A DNA stretch of 64,000 nt from Streptococcus sp. oral taxon 431 (GTDB lineage Bacteria > Bacillota > Bacilli > Lactobacillales > Streptococcaceae): contig NZ_JALDUI010000001.1 in NCBI RefSeq assembly GCF_023115445.1, positions 184,144-248,143 on the forward strand. The letters run 5' to 3'. Shown here piece by piece: positions 8,775-18,347 of the stretch; position 1 is the first letter of the stretch, and every line of letters begins with the position of its first letter. Both the position numbers and the translations under genes were made by a program. The notes beneath the pieces are model-generated. The model made no database searches. It was not told where the DNA came from and worked only from the letters and a program-made list of their open reading frames with translations.

Positions 8775-9589
8775 TCATCCACCTCACCAATAAAGGCATC
8801 CTTGACACGATTCCAAAAACTAGTATGGCTTGGTGTTGCTACAAAATGAATCTTATGATGGTCTATCTGGTATTCTATTCTTTCAATATTACGGTAAGAA
8901 TAAATGCTATTGTCAACAGAAATCGTATGATAGTCATTACGAGTTGGTATCAATTCTATCTTATCCTTCTTAGGCACAATGATAGAAGAACCTAAGGTTC
9001 TGTAGACACGATTGTTAAGACTCGCAATTTCTGTCAATTGTAGGGCCTCAATAGTAGGGTGCAAAACAGCTCCACCAAGAGATTTATTATAGGCTGTACT
9101 GCCAGTTGGCGTCGATACCGTCAGGCCATCTCCCCTAAAACGTTCAAATGGCACTTGGTTAATGATAATATCGGCAACCATAGTCCTATCAGCTCTCCGA
9201 ATACTAGCCTCATTCAAAGCACGGAAAATTTTCACTTCTCCATTTTCCAAAAATATCTTTACATTTAACAGTGGGTAAGACACACGAGCCCCAGTATCCA
9301 ACTGTAAATTTGTAAGCAATTGATCTAGTTCAAAATCACGATAATCCGTATAGAAACCTAAATGACCTGTGTGAACACCAACGAAGCGAACCTTATCCAG
9401 CTGGTCTTCATACTTATGAAAAGCAGACAAAAGCATCCCATCCCCACCTATGGAAATGACGATATCGGGATGTTTATCATTTAATATAAAGTTATTCTTT
9501 TTTAGTCGATCTCTTAATTCATATAAGACTCTTTGACTTTGAGGTTTGCGATTAGCGATTAGATCAATTCGTTTACCTGTATTCTTCAT
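8771..9589 (-). CDS. nadK: NAD kinase
   Basis: A 272-residue ATP-NAD kinase that makes NADP from NAD. The GGDGM motif is at residues 48-52, and the LNEAS and TPTGSTAY motifs that bind NAD are present. Start [13 protein letters not shown] at 9589 is preferred over the in-frame upstream codon at 9601 because it matches the family N-terminus. It overlaps the end of relQ by 17 bases, so it is coupled to it. Confidence 0.95.
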   Translation of the reverse strand: MKNTGKRIDLIANRKPQSQRVLYELRDRLKKNNFILNDKHPDIVISIGGDGMLLSAFHKYEDQLDKVRFVGVHTGHLGFYTDYRDFELDQLLTNLQLDTGARVSYPLLNVKIFLENGEVKIFRALNEASIRRADRTMVADIIINQVPFERFRGDGLTVSTPTGSTAYNKSLGGAVLHPTIEALQLTEIASLNNRVYRTLGSSIIVPKKDKIELIPTRNDYHTISVDNSIYSYRNIERIEYQIDHHKIHFVATPSHTSFWNRVKDAFIGEVDE

Positions 9590-10244
9590 CGGTATCGTCA
9601 CTATTACCTACCCCGTCATTTAACTTTCTATACAATGGATCAAAGAGTGCCTGTGCTTCCTGGATATCATCACGAATTTTACTCATTTCTTCATCCAATT
9701 GGTGAGAGATTCTTGCTGTGATTTCCAGACGTTTCTTAATTTCTTCTGGAAAATCCCCTTGATATTTATAATTGAGAGAATGCTCGATGGTAGCCCAGAA
9801 ATTCATAGCCAAGGTACGAATCTGAATCTCCACCAGAATCGTTCTTGCCCCCTTGATCGTATCAACTGTATACTCAATAATCAAATGGTAAGAACGATAG
9901 CCTGAAGCCTTTCGATGAGTAATGTAGTCACGTTCTTGTACCACTCTCATGTCTTGCCTCTTTCGAAGGATGGCAACAACCTCGCTCACGTCATCTACAA
10001 ATTGAACCATGACGCGTAAACCTGCAATATCTTGCAAGTCCTGTTCCAACGTATCGTATCCAATCCCTCGACGAGCCATTTTTTCTTTTATACTTTCGAT
10101 CGGTTTGACTCGACCAGTTACAAACTCAATTGGAGAATGTTTATTTTGTTTGCGGTATTGTTTTCGAATACCTCGGAGTTTTATCTTCAGCTCTCCGACA
10201 GCCTGAATGTAAGGATCTAAAAATTCTTCCCATTCTGTAATCAT
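9573..10244 (-). CDS. relQ: Small alarmone synthetase RelQ
   Basis: A 223-residue stand-alone (p)ppGpp synthetase. It shows the RelA_SpoT fold with [12 protein letters not shown], the ligand loop GYRSYHLI and the [21 protein letters not shown] helix. There is no hydrolase or regulatory domain, as is normal for RelQ. It opens the minus-strand block with nadK, the pseudouridine synthase and pta, and is divergent from the CYTH gene. Confidence 0.94.
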   Translation of the reverse strand: MITEWEEFLDPYIQAVGELKIKLRGIRKQYRKQNKHSPIEFVTGRVKPIESIKEKMARRGIGYDTLEQDLQDIAGLRVMVQFVDDVSEVVAILRKRQDMRVVQERDYITHRKASGYRSYHLIIEYTVDTIKGARTILVEIQIRTLAMNFWATIEHSLNYKYQGDFPEEIKKRLEITARISHQLDEEMSKIRDDIQEAQALFDPLYRKLNDGVGNSDDTDEEYR

Positions 10245-10290
10245 ATATCTTTTTCATCCAATTCTCTATACACTTCGATTTATCTAGTTT

Positions 10291-10338
10291 TTGATTTTCT
10301 AGGAAAAATCTTATACAATAAATACAATGCTTATTATA
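10291..10338. promoter_or_regulatory. Divergent promoters, relQ (-) and CYTH gene (+)
   Basis: On the plus strand TTGATT (10291-10296) and TACAAT (10314-10319) are separated by 17 bases, directed at the CYTH gene. On the minus strand an extended -10 (TGGTATAAT; TATAAT at 10333-10338) points at relQ. The two start regions face away from each other within 50 bases. Confidence 0.6.
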
Positions 10339-10378
10339 CCATACAATCGCTTTCAAAGATAAGGAAAAAGTAAAAAAA

Positions 10379-10948
10379 ATGAAACATTTAGAAATTGAAA
10401 TGAAAACACTTCTAAACAAGGATGAATATCAAAGATTGCAGGATCACTTTTCAGGAGTTACACCTATTACACAAAGAAATTACTACCTAGACACGCCTGA
10501 TTTTTACCTTCGCCAACATAAAATCGCTATGCGCATTCGTACTTTTGAAAATAGCGCTGAATTGACCATAAAAATCCCACAAAAAGTTGGAAATATGGAG
10601 TACAATCAAGATCTAAGCCTTGAGGAAGCAAACCATTGTCTTAAAGAATGTAAACTTCCGCAAGGAATGATTCTTGACGAATTGACTAGCCGTGGACTTT
10701 CAACCAGTGGCTGGGTAGTTTTAGGTTGTCTAACTACTGTTCGCTACGAAAAGCAAACTCCGATCGGACTCATGGCACTTGATCAAAGCGAATACTTTGA
10801 TATTGTTGACTATGAGCTTGAATTAGAAGTGGAAGATGGCAACCAAGGTAGTCTTGATTTCCAAGAATTTTTACAAGCCAATGAAATCCATTACAAAAAA
10901 GCTCCTTCAAAATTGGTTCGTTTTATAGAAAATATGAAAAAATACTGA
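10379..10948 (+). CDS. CYTH-domain triphosphatase-like protein
   Basis: A 189-residue CYTH/triphosphate-tunnel protein. The diagnostic ExExK motif is at Glu5, Glu7 and Lys9 (LEIEMK), followed by alternating charged strands such as IAMRIRTF, ELTIKI and YELELEVE. Relatives hydrolyse inorganic triphosphate or thiamine triphosphate with divalent metal. It neighbours relQ and prs, both in phosphorylated-nucleotide metabolism, but its physiological substrate is unknown. Confidence 0.88.
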   Translation: MKHLEIEMKTLLNKDEYQRLQDHFSGVTPITQRNYYLDTPDFYLRQHKIAMRIRTFENSAELTIKIPQKVGNMEYNQDLSLEEANHCLKECKLPQGMILDELTSRGLSTSGWVVLGCLTTVRYEKQTPIGLMALDQSEYFDIVDYELELEVEDGNQGSLDFQEFLQANEIHYKKAPSKLVRFIENMKKY

Positions 10949-11072
10949 AATAATCTTCTTTTTTTGATAAAATAAAAGGGATGAAAAATAATAGAATCTG
11001 TTGTAGAGAGCATTTATCACTAAAAGTGTTTCACTACAGCGATTCACTTAGTTTAAAGAGGACGGTTTATCG

Positions 11073-12017
11073 ATGTCAGATACAAAAAACATGAAACTTT
11101 TCGCACTATCTTCCAACCAGGAAATTGCTCAAAGAATCGCAGATGCTGCAGGTGTTCCACTTGGAAAAGTATCTTCACGCCAATTTTCAGATGGTGAAAT
11201 CCAAGTTAACATCGAAGAAAGTGTTCGTGGATATGATGTTTATATCATCCAATCAACTAGTTATCCAGTAAATAACCACTTGATGGAACTCTTGATTATG
11301 GTTGATGCTTGTGTTCGCGCTAGTGCTAATACTATTAACGTTGTACTTCCATACTTCGGCTACGCTCGCCAAGATCGTATCGCTTCTTCTCGCGAACCAC
11401 TTACTGCAAAACTGGTTGCAAATATGTTGGTGAAAGCTGGAGTTAGTCGTGTATTGACTCTTGACCTCCATGCCGTTCAGGTTCAAGGATTCTTTGACAT
11501 TCCTGTAGATAATCTCTATACCATTCCACTTTTTGCAAAACATTACTGCGATAAAGGTTTGACTGGTTCAGATGTGGTTGTTGTCAGTCCTAAAAACTCT
11601 GGTGTAAAACGTGCGCGTAGTCTTGCAGAATACCTAGATGCTCCAATTGCCATCATTGATTATGCACAAGATGATTCTGAACGCAGTCAAGGTTACATTA
11701 TCGGAGATGTCGAAGGTAAAAAGGCAATCTTGATTGATGACATTCTGAACACTGGCCGTACCTTCTCTGAAGCTGCTAAAATTTTAGAGCGTGACGGCGC
11801 AACTGAAATCTATGCGGTTTCAAGTCATGGTCTATTTGTTAACGGTGCTGCAGAGTTATTAGATGCAACAAATATTAAGGAAATCTTGGTTACAGATTCT
11901 GTTTTGACAGAAAGTAGAAAACCTAAAAACGTGCAATACATCACTGCTAGCGAATTGATTGGTGATGCTATGGTTCGTATTCATGAAAGAAAACCAGTTA
12001 GTCCACTATTTAAATAG
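11073..12017 (+). CDS. prs: Ribose-phosphate pyrophosphokinase
   Basis: A 314-residue PRPP synthetase, which transfers pyrophosphate from ATP to ribose 5-phosphate and feeds purine, pyrimidine, histidine and NAD synthesis. The [14 protein letters not shown] and [11 protein letters not shown] regions and the PRPP-binding loop [12 protein letters not shown] are intact. An AGAGGA site precedes the ATG. The 124-base leader holds an extended -10-like TGATAAAAT near 10968 and a short stem (TGTAG with CTACA). It is followed after 15 bases by the desulfurase gene. Confidence 0.96.
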   Translation: MSDTKNMKLFALSSNQEIAQRIADAAGVPLGKVSSRQFSDGEIQVNIEESVRGYDVYIIQSTSYPVNNHLMELLIMVDACVRASANTINVVLPYFGYARQDRIASSREPLTAKLVANMLVKAGVSRVLTLDLHAVQVQGFFDIPVDNLYTIPLFAKHYCDKGLTGSDVVVVSPKNSGVKRARSLAEYLDAPIAIIDYAQDDSERSQGYIIGDVEGKKAILIDDILNTGRTFSEAAKILERDGATEIYAVSSHGLFVNGAAELLDATNIKEILVTDSVLTESRKPKNVQYITASELIGDAMVRIHERKPVSPLFK

Positions 12018-12032
12018 AAATTAGGTGAGTTT

Positions 12033-13148
12033 TTGATTTATTTGGATAATGCTGCAACGACTCCGATGTCTTCAGTAGCTATCTCAGCAATGACTCAAGT
12101 CATGCAAGAAACTTATGGCAACCCTTCTAGTATTCATGGCCATGGGCGCCAAGCAGGTAAACTATTACGAGAAGCTCGTCAAGAACTAGCTAGTTTACTA
12201 GGAACAAAGCCACAACATATATTCTTTACCACTGGTGGCACTGAAAGCAATAATACTGCTATCATCGGCTACTGCCTTCGCCATCAAAATCGTGGAAAGC
12301 ACATTATCACTACTGCGATTGAGCACCATGCTGTTCTAGAACCCATCAAATACTTGGTTGAAAATTTCGGTTTTGAAGTGACTATATTACAGCCTGAACA
12401 TCAAGAAATCACTGCAGACCAAGTCAAAAATGCACTTCGTGAAGATACCATTCTTGTTTCTACTATGTTTGCAAACAATGAAACTGGTACACTTTTACCT
12501 ATTGCTGAAATTGGGGAAGTTCTAAAAAATCATCCAGCCGTCTATCATGTCGATGCGGTTCAGGCAGTTGGTAAATTAGAGATTCTTCCCGAAAAATTGG
12601 GAATTGATTTTCTTAGCGCTTCTGCACACAAATTTTATGGTCCAAAAGGAGTTGGTTTTCTCTATGCTGCATCTACAGATTTTGACTCCTACCTTCATGG
12701 TGGCGAACAAGAGCAGAAAAAAAGAGCAGGAACAGAAAATCTTCCTGCCATTGTGGGAATGGTAGCAGCTCTAAAGGATGATCTTGAAAACCAAGCACAA
12801 AACTTTGAAAAGGTTCAAAAACTAAAAGAAACATTCTTAAAGGAAATGGCTGACACAGACTATTACCTCAATCAAGGAAATGACCAGCTACCTTATGTCC
12901 TTAATATTGGATTCCCAGGTCAACGTAATGATCTACTACTCCTTCGTCTAGATCTTGAAGGTATTTCTATTTCAACTGGCTCTGCTTGTACTGCAGGTGT
13001 CGTTCAAGTTAGTCATGTTCTTCAGGCTTTCTACGGTGAAGACTCTCCTCGCTTACACGAATCCGTTCGCGTCAGCATTTCACCTCAAAATACAGAGCAA
13101 GAAATAATCACTCTCGCACAAACTCTAAAAGAAATCATTGGAGGTTAA
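12033..13148 (+). CDS. Cysteine desulfurase (NifS/IscS-like)
   Basis: A 371-residue class-V PLP enzyme. It contains the Schiff-base lysine in SASAHKFYGPKG and the mobile active-site cysteine in STGSACTAGVV. It should release sulfur from cysteine for thio-cofactors or tRNA thiolation; the dedicated SufS lies elsewhere in these species. The start is a TTG at 12033, giving MIYLDNAATTPM, which is the family N-terminus. It is coupled to prs and to the DUF1831 gene. Confidence 0.92.
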   Translation: MIYLDNAATTPMSSVAISAMTQVMQETYGNPSSIHGHGRQAGKLLREARQELASLLGTKPQHIFFTTGGTESNNTAIIGYCLRHQNRGKHIITTAIEHHAVLEPIKYLVENFGFEVTILQPEHQEITADQVKNALREDTILVSTMFANNETGTLLPIAEIGEVLKNHPAVYHVDAVQAVGKLEILPEKLGIDFLSASAHKFYGPKGVGFLYAASTDFDSYLHGGEQEQKKRAGTENLPAIVGMVAALKDDLENQAQNFEKVQKLKETFLKEMADTDYYLNQGNDQLPYVLNIGFPGQRNDLLLLRLDLEGISISTGSACTAGVVQVSHVLQAFYGEDSPRLHESVRVSISPQNTEQEIITLAQTLKEIIGG

Positions 13149-13152
13149 CTCA

Positions 13153-13500
13153 ATGGCATTCGAAAAAACCATTAGTCTTAAAAATTGCCGTTATAATTAC
13201 ACACTTAGCCCAACCGTCAAAAAGTTCACTCTAAAAGATAACACTTTTTTTGAAACTAAGGTTGGTAACTATGAACTAACACGTCTTCTTGAAAAAGTTC
13301 CAAATAGTGGGGAAGGTTTCCAACTTAAGATTATCATCAACAAAGACTTAACAGGTGCAAAAATCAACATCACTGATAAATTTGGTCTACGTTTAGTCGA
13401 TATCTTTAAGTCAGAAAAAACTCATATCCACCAAGAGAAATTTTACTTCTTGATGGATAGTCTTGTTGAACGTGATGTCTTTACTAAAAGCGAAAGATAG
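13153..13500 (+). CDS. DUF1831 family protein
   Basis: A 115-residue small protein of the streptococcal/lactobacillal DUF1831 family, with a mixed alpha/beta sequence and no membrane segment. Start MAFEKTISLKN at 13153 is chosen because GGAGG lies just upstream, within the end of the desulfurase gene. The fixed position behind a cysteine desulfurase suggests a link to sulfur transfer, but the function is unknown. Confidence 0.85.
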   Translation: MAFEKTISLKNCRYNYTLSPTVKKFTLKDNTFFETKVGNYELTRLLEKVPNSGEGFQLKIIINKDLTGAKINITDKFGLRLVDIFKSEKTHIHQEKFYFLMDSLVERDVFTKSER

Positions 13501-13509
13501 AAGGCAATC

Positions 13510-13725
13510 ATGTTTCGATTAACTTACAAAGACACCTATCAAGTCGATCGCGTTTTAGAATACGAAGATTATGAAGCACTCATGCTATCACTTTCAGGCT
13601 GTGTGACTCTTCCAGATACTACTGTCATTACTTCTCTGACCTATAATGGAAAAGAAATCTATCAGGGGCTTCTGGGAAATCTCTATCGTTTTCTATCTCA
13701 CTATGATTTTACGAAGATAAGCTAA
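13510..13725 (+). CDS. DUF4649 family protein
   Basis: A 71-residue conserved streptococcal protein (MFRLTYKDTYQVDRVLEYEDY), 9 bases downstream of the DUF1831 gene and last in the prs operon. No catalytic motif is visible and the function is unknown. Confidence 0.8.
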   Translation: MFRLTYKDTYQVDRVLEYEDYEALMLSLSGCVTLPDTTVITSLTYNGKEIYQGLLGNLYRFLSHYDFTKIS

Positions 13726-13745
13726 GATTTTTCTTAGTTTTTTCT
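13722..13745 (+). terminator. Weak terminator after the prs operon
   Basis: A 6-bp stem CTAAGA/TCTTAG with a 4-base loop is followed by a T-rich run. It overlaps the stop codon of the DUF4649 gene. Confidence 0.5.
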
Positions 13746-13750
13746 TATTT

Positions 13751-13768
13751 TTGTTGATTTTTTCACAA
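13751..13768. promoter_or_regulatory. Rex-type operator upstream of rex
   Basis: TTGTTGATTTTTTCACAA matches the Rex consensus TTGTGA-N6-TCACAA at all but two positions of the half-sites. It sits before a TATAAA -10-like element and the rex start, which suggests NADH-sensitive autoregulation. Confidence 0.55.
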
Positions 13769-13806
13769 TCTTTCTATAAAATAGTATTTAGAAAGGTTGT
13801 GATTTT

Positions 13807-14448
13807 GTGAAAGAAAAACAGTCTGCTATTCCAAAAGCAACAGCAAAGAGACTTTCTCTTTATTATCGTATCTTTAAAAGATTTCATGCAGAAAAGATTG
13901 AAAGAGCCAACTCAAAACAAATTGCCGAGGCCATTGGTATTGATTCTGCTACCGTTAGACGAGATTTTTCCTACTTTGGTGAACTTGGTCGCCGTGGATT
14001 TGGCTACGATGTCAAAAAACTAATGACGTTTTTTGCTGATCTTCTAAATGATAATTCTATTACAAATGTTATGTTGGTGGGTATTGGTAATATGGGGCAC
14101 GCTCTCCTTCACTACCGTTTCCACGAACGAAACAAAATGAAAATCATTATGGCTTTTGATTTGGATGATCATCCTGAGGTTGGGACAAAAACTCCCGATG
14201 GAATCCCAATTTATGGAATTTCCCAAATCAAAGATAAAATAAAAAATGCAGATGTAAAAACTGCTATCCTAACTGTTCCTAGCGTCAAATCACAAGAAGT
14301 AGCTAATCTCCTGGTTGAAGCTGGTATCAAAGGGATTCTAAGCTTTTCACCTGTTCACCTCCAACTACCAAAAGATGTTGTTGTCCAGTATGTTGATTTA
14401 ACGAGTGAATTGCAAACTCTCCTCTATTTCATGAGAAAAGAGGATTAG
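13807..14448 (+). CDS. rex: Redox-sensing transcriptional repressor Rex
   Basis: A 213-residue repressor that leaves DNA when NADH rises. The N-terminal winged helix contains [23 protein letters not shown] (about residues 42-65), and the Rossmann domain starts with [10 protein letters not shown] (about 93). A C-terminal swapped helix ends the protein. The start is a GTG at 13807 followed by [11 protein letters not shown]. It is followed after 15 bases by an amidotransferase-like gene. Confidence 0.95.
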   Translation: MKEKQSAIPKATAKRLSLYYRIFKRFHAEKIERANSKQIAEAIGIDSATVRRDFSYFGELGRRGFGYDVKKLMTFFADLLNDNSITNVMLVGIGNMGHALLHYRFHERNKMKIIMAFDLDDHPEVGTKTPDGIPIYGISQIKDKIKNADVKTAILTVPSVKSQEVANLLVEAGIKGILSFSPVHLQLPKDVVVQYVDLTSELQTLLYFMRKED

Positions 14449-14463
14449 AAAGCGAAAGCATAT

Positions 14464-15153
14464 ATGACCAAAGCAATTATTGGGATTTCTGGAAATGAAA
14501 AAACTCATCCTGATGATGAGTTGATGATGAGTTATTGTATCAAGGGGTTTGTCGAAGGGGTCAAAGAAGCAGGTGGTATACCTCTTATTTTACCCATCGG
14601 TGATGAAGACATGGCTCGTGCTTATGTTTCAATGGTAGATAAGCTCATCCTTACTGGTGGGCAAAATGTCGATCCTAAGTTTTATAATGAAGAAAAAACC
14701 ATTGACAGTGATGACTACCACTTACAGAGAGATATATTTGAGTTAGCTCTGATAAAAGAAGCTATCCAGCAAAACAAAGCGATTTTTTCTGTTTGTCGTG
14801 GGACTCAACTCTTTAATGTTGCTATGGGTGGTACCTTGTTTCAAGATATTGAAGACCACTGGCAAGACTCTACTGCCGAATACACCACTCAGCGCTTGGC
14901 AACAGAGCCAGATAACATTCTTAGAGAAATTTACGGGGAAATCTCCCATATCAATTCATTCCACCACCAGAGCATTAAGGACTTGGCTCCTAATCTCAAG
15001 GTTATCGCCTATGATCCAAAAGATAACATTATCGAGGCTGTAATGACAACTGATCAGATCCGCTTTCTCGGTGTTCAATGGCATCCTGAGAGTCTCTATG
15101 AAAATCGTCCCAAGGATAAGAAGCTCTTTGACTATGTCGTTAATAAATTGTAA
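14464..15153 (+). CDS. Class I glutamine amidotransferase-like (gamma-glutamyl-GABA hydrolase family, C26)
   Basis: A 229-residue PuuD-like hydrolase. The catalytic Cys is in FSVCRGTQLFN and the His-Glu pair in QWHPESLY, so the triad is complete. Relatives cleave gamma-glutamyl bonds of polyamine or GABA conjugates. In this genome it could act on gamma-glutamyl compounds linked to the polyamine operon further along, but that is only an inference. It is cotranscribed with rex. Confidence 0.88.
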   Translation: MTKAIIGISGNEKTHPDDELMMSYCIKGFVEGVKEAGGIPLILPIGDEDMARAYVSMVDKLILTGGQNVDPKFYNEEKTIDSDDYHLQRDIFELALIKEAIQQNKAIFSVCRGTQLFNVAMGGTLFQDIEDHWQDSTAEYTTQRLATEPDNILREIYGEISHINSFHHQSIKDLAPNLKVIAYDPKDNIIEAVMTTDQIRFLGVQWHPESLYENRPKDKKLFDYVVNKL

Positions 15154-15181
15154 GTGGCTGGGTCAAAAAGGTTTAAAAAAG

Positions 15182-15229
15182 AAAAAGGCATTATTTCAGG
15201 TGTTCAAAAAGCTCGAAATGATGCTTTTT
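15182..15229. terminator. Bidirectional terminator between amidotransferase gene and radC
   Basis: A long imperfect stem (AAAAAGGCAT... with ...ATGCTTTTT, about 15 pairs including wobbles) lies between the convergent genes, with T-runs on both strands. Confidence 0.7.
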
Positions 15230-15275
15230 ATTATGTAATTATTTTCTATAGAGATGAGTTTTGTATTAAATTCAT

Positions 15276-15956
15276 TTATATGAGATCCGTCTTCTCACGA
15301 TAACTAAAATAATCGGAGTGTGAGACAATTAAATGGTCCAATAAGACCAAACCCATTAATTCACAGGCTTCTTTGACAAGCTTCGTAACATGGTCATCAT
15401 TTCTACTTGGCATGACAGCACCAGATGGATGATTATGAACCAGTATCACAGATGTTGCCATATGCTTTAAAGCATAGTGGAGAATTTCCCGTGGTTCAGC
15501 AATACTTCTAGTAGCTGAGCCGATAAAAATGGTTTGCTGATGAATGATTTGATTTTGAGTATTAAGATAGAGCGCCACCAGGTGCTCTTGTTTTTTATCT
15601 CCCAGCTCAGCTTGCATCTTTTTAGCCAACCTTTGACTACTGAGAATACTCTCTGCCTCAATGGTTTCTTGTTTATGAATACGATGGCCCAGTTCAATCA
15701 TGGCTTGCAACTCAATAGCTTTCACTCTACCAATACCTGATAATCCCTGTAGTTCTTGTAGGGTCATTTTTTTCAAATCAGTTAAGCAACTTAATTGATT
15801 CAATACTTTTTGAGCAATTTCAAAAACAGTTGATTGACGAGTTCCTGTTCTGAGTAAAATAGCAAGTAATTCCTGATTACTCAAACTCTCTACTCCTTCT
15901 GTCACCAGCCGTTCTCTTGGCAAGAGTGAATCTTCTTGAAATGAAATACTATACAT
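15276..15956 (-). CDS. radC: RadC family protein (JAB1/MPN-type)
   Basis: A 226-residue RadC homologue: an N-terminal helix-hairpin-helix-like region ([17 protein letters not shown], about 68-85) and a C-terminal JAMM metalloprotease-type fold with [14 protein letters not shown]. Despite the name, a repair role has not been clear in streptococci. The start at 15956 follows GAGGA. Confidence 0.93.
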   Translation of the reverse strand: MYSISFQEDSLLPRERLVTEGVESLSNQELLAILLRTGTRQSTVFEIAQKVLNQLSCLTDLKKMTLQELQGLSGIGRVKAIELQAMIELGHRIHKQETIEAESILSSQRLAKKMQAELGDKKQEHLVALYLNTQNQIIHQQTIFIGSATRSIAEPREILHYALKHMATSVILVHNHPSGAVMPSRNDDHVTKLVKEACELMGLVLLDHLIVSHSDYFSYREKTDLI

Positions 15957-16018
15957 AAAATCCTCCTCACTTTATTATTCGTGAGAAGGATGCTTAATTA
16001 GATAAAAACTAGTTATTT

Positions 16019-17299
16019 TTAGATTTTTTCAAGAGCTAGTCGCAAATCTTCGATCAAATCATCAGCATTTTCAAGACCAATTGAAAGACGGATTTGATTT
16101 TTAGTTACTCCTGCTGCTTCTAGATCTGAGTCAGACAACTGAGCATGTGTTGTAGTTGCAGGGTGAACTACTAATGATTTAGCATCTGCTACATTAGCTA
16201 AGTTTGAAAAGATTTCCAAGTTGTCAATCACTTTACGTGCTTCTGCTTCTCCGCCTTTAACGTGGAAAGTAAAGATTGAACCAACACCTTTTGGTAAATA
16301 TTTCTCAGCTAATGCGTGGTAAGGGCTATCTGGAAGTTTTGGATAGTTGACTTTTTCAACCTTTGGATGGTTCACAAGGAAATCAACGATTTTCTCAGCA
16401 TTTTGAACATGGCGTTCAACTCGAAGAGAAAGTGTTTCAAGACCTTGTAAGAGTAAGAATGAGTTAAACGGTGAAAGGGCAGCTCCCATATCACGAAGCA
16501 ATTGCACGCGAGCAGCCACGATAAAGGCTGCAGCACCAACATCACGAGTATAACTGATATTGTGGTAGCTTGGATCTTCTTCGACTAATTGAGGGAATTT
16601 CCCTGAAGCAGCCCAGTCAAACTTACCACTATCAACGATGACACCACCAATAGTTGTACCGTGACCACCGATAAACTTAGTTGCTGAGTGAACTGCAATG
16701 TCTACACCATGAGAAAAGACATTGATAAGATAAGGTGTTGCAAATGTATTGTCAGCAACTAATGGAATCTGATGTTTGTGAGCAATTTCAGCGATTTTTT
16801 CGATATCAGGAATGTTGATAACAGGATTTCCCAAGGTTTCAATCAAGACAAGTTTAGTATTGTCTTTAATCGCTGCTTCTACCTCTTCTAGATTATCAAT
16901 ATCAACAAAAGTTGTGGTGATTCCATAACGAGGAAGAGTTTCTTTCAATAGGTTAAAAGTACCACCATAGATAGTAGATGCCGCAACTACATGGTCTCCT
17001 GCGTGAGCTAGTCCAAGAATTGTATAGGTAAGGGCTGCCATCCCAGAAGCTGTTGCAAGTGCACCTACTCCACCTTCAAGGGCAGCGATACGCTCTTCAA
17101 AGGCTGATGTTGTTGGATTGGTAATACGAGTATAGATATTTCCAGCCTTTTGAAGGGCAAAAAGTTCTGCTCCTTCTTGGGTATCTTCAAATACAAAAGA
17201 TGTTGTTTGGTAAATTGGTACAGCACGAGACTTGGTAGTGGCATCTACCACTTGTCCTGCATGCAATTGAAGAGTTTCAAATTTAAATTCACGAGTCAT
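16019..17299 (-). CDS. cysD: O-acetylhomoserine aminocarboxypropyltransferase / cysteine synthase
   Basis: A 426-residue Cys/Met-metabolism PLP enzyme that makes homocysteine from O-acetylhomoserine and sulfide. The PLP lysine is in HSATKFIGGHGT. The length and the insertion around residue 230-260 (SGKFPQLVEEDPSYHN) fit the MET17/CysD group and not the shorter MetB. A strong promoter lies upstream; regulation by a LysR-type sulfur regulator is likely in this genus, but no operator could be assigned. Confidence 0.92.
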   Translation of the reverse strand: MTREFKFETLQLHAGQVVDATTKSRAVPIYQTTSFVFEDTQEGAELFALQKAGNIYTRITNPTTSAFEERIAALEGGVGALATASGMAALTYTILGLAHAGDHVVAASTIYGGTFNLLKETLPRYGITTTFVDIDNLEEVEAAIKDNTKLVLIETLGNPVINIPDIEKIAEIAHKHQIPLVADNTFATPYLINVFSHGVDIAVHSATKFIGGHGTTIGGVIVDSGKFDWAASGKFPQLVEEDPSYHNISYTRDVGAAAFIVAARVQLLRDMGAALSPFNSFLLLQGLETLSLRVERHVQNAEKIVDFLVNHPKVEKVNYPKLPDSPYHALAEKYLPKGVGSIFTFHVKGGEAEARKVIDNLEIFSNLANVADAKSLVVHPATTTHAQLSDSDLEAAGVTKNQIRLSIGLENADDLIEDLRLALEKI

Positions 17300-17329
17300 T
17301 GTGAGTCCTCCAAAGATTTCATCAAATTA

Positions 17330-17358
17330 ATTGTATCATCTATGGCAGTCAGTTACAA
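17330..17358 (-). promoter_or_regulatory. Promoter of cysD
   Basis: TTGTAA (17353-17358) and TACAAT (17330-17335) on the minus strand are separated by 17 bases, with an extended TGA before the -10. Confidence 0.7.
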
Positions 17359-17469
17359 ATACAACTTTGTTATATCTTGGCATAAGAAATAGCTATGGCT
17401 ATGCCTGATTGAGAAAACTAGCTATCTTTTATTAGAATTGTAGAACTTTTTTCAGATAGTTTAAAACGT

Positions 17470-17498
17470 TTGTCTTAATTTTTTCCATCCTTTATAAT
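17470..17498 (+). promoter_or_regulatory. Promoter of the VIT-family gene
   Basis: TTGTCT (17470-17475) and TATAAT (17493-17498) are separated by 17 bases, 20 bases before the start codon. Confidence 0.7.
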
Positions 17499-17517
17499 AG
17501 TTATAAAGGAGAATACT

Positions 17518-18213
17518 ATGTCAGAAAATAAACATGAAATAGATACAAACTTTGCAGGTCGTCTAAATATCCTCCGTGCTGGGGTTCTTGGAGCTAATGA
17601 CGGGATTATTTCTATCGCTGGAGTTGTTATCGGGGTTGCCAGTGCAACCAGCAATATCTGGATTATCTTTCTCTCAGGATTGGCCGCAATCCTTGCAGGA
17701 GCCTTCTCTATGGCTGGAGGTGAATATGTCTCTGTATCAACTCAAAAAGACACTGAAGAAGCTGCTGTAGCCCGTGAGCAATTACTTTTAGATAAGGATA
17801 TCGAAGCTGCAAAGAAATCTCTCTATGCTGCTTATCTTCAAAATGGTGAGTGTGAAACTTCAGCTCAACTTTTAGTCAATAAAGCCTTTCTAAAAAATCC
17901 ACTTAAAGCCTTAGTTGAGGAAAAATACGGAATCGAGTATGAAGAGTTTACCAATCCTTGGCATGCTGCGACATCTAGCTTCATCGCTTTTGTTCTTGGT
18001 AGCCTACCACCAATGCTTTCGATTATTATTTTCCCAAGCGAATACAGAATCGCTGCTACTGTCTTTATCGTTGCGATTTCTCTATTGATTACAGGTTACA
18101 CCAGTGCAAGACTCGGGAAAGCCCCAACGAAAACAGCTATGATTCGTAACCTTTGTATCGGTCTTTTAACCATGGGAGTGACCTATCTATTGGGTCAGTT
18201 GTTTAGTATTTAA
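17518..18213 (+). CDS. VIT1/CCC1 family membrane transporter
   Basis: A 231-residue membrane protein with the VIT1/CCC1 pattern: GRLNILRAGVLGANDGIIS before TM1, MAGGEYVSVSTQKD after TM2, a charged cytoplasmic metal-binding domain and three further membrane segments. Family members move Fe2+ or Mn2+ out of the cytoplasm. It is a single-gene unit with its own promoter and terminator. Confidence 0.9.
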   Translation: MSENKHEIDTNFAGRLNILRAGVLGANDGIISIAGVVIGVASATSNIWIIFLSGLAAILAGAFSMAGGEYVSVSTQKDTEEAAVAREQLLLDKDIEAAKKSLYAAYLQNGECETSAQLLVNKAFLKNPLKALVEEKYGIEYEEFTNPWHAATSSFIAFVLGSLPPMLSIIIFPSEYRIAATVFIVAISLLITGYTSARLGKAPTKTAMIRNLCIGLLTMGVTYLLGQLFSI

Positions 18214-18215
18214 AA

Positions 18216-18239
18216 GAGATACCGCGCGGTATCTTTTTT
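18216..18239 (+). terminator. Terminator of the VIT-family gene
   Basis: The palindrome GATACCGCGCGGTATC is followed by TTTTTT. This is a strong intrinsic terminator immediately after the stop codon. Confidence 0.85.
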
Positions 18240-18347
18240 GCTTAGTCATGCCTTAGTAACTTTGAATATTAATTACTAAAGTTCTATATTGGTTAGATCT
18301 ATATCCTTAGAAAGTCCTTCAATTATAAGTCTATAAATTAATCCTAA

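Noticed and set aside
17359..17469. Regulator box for sulfur metabolism upstream of cysD
   Set aside because: AT-rich imperfect inverted repeats exist, but none matches a consensus closely enough to name a regulator.
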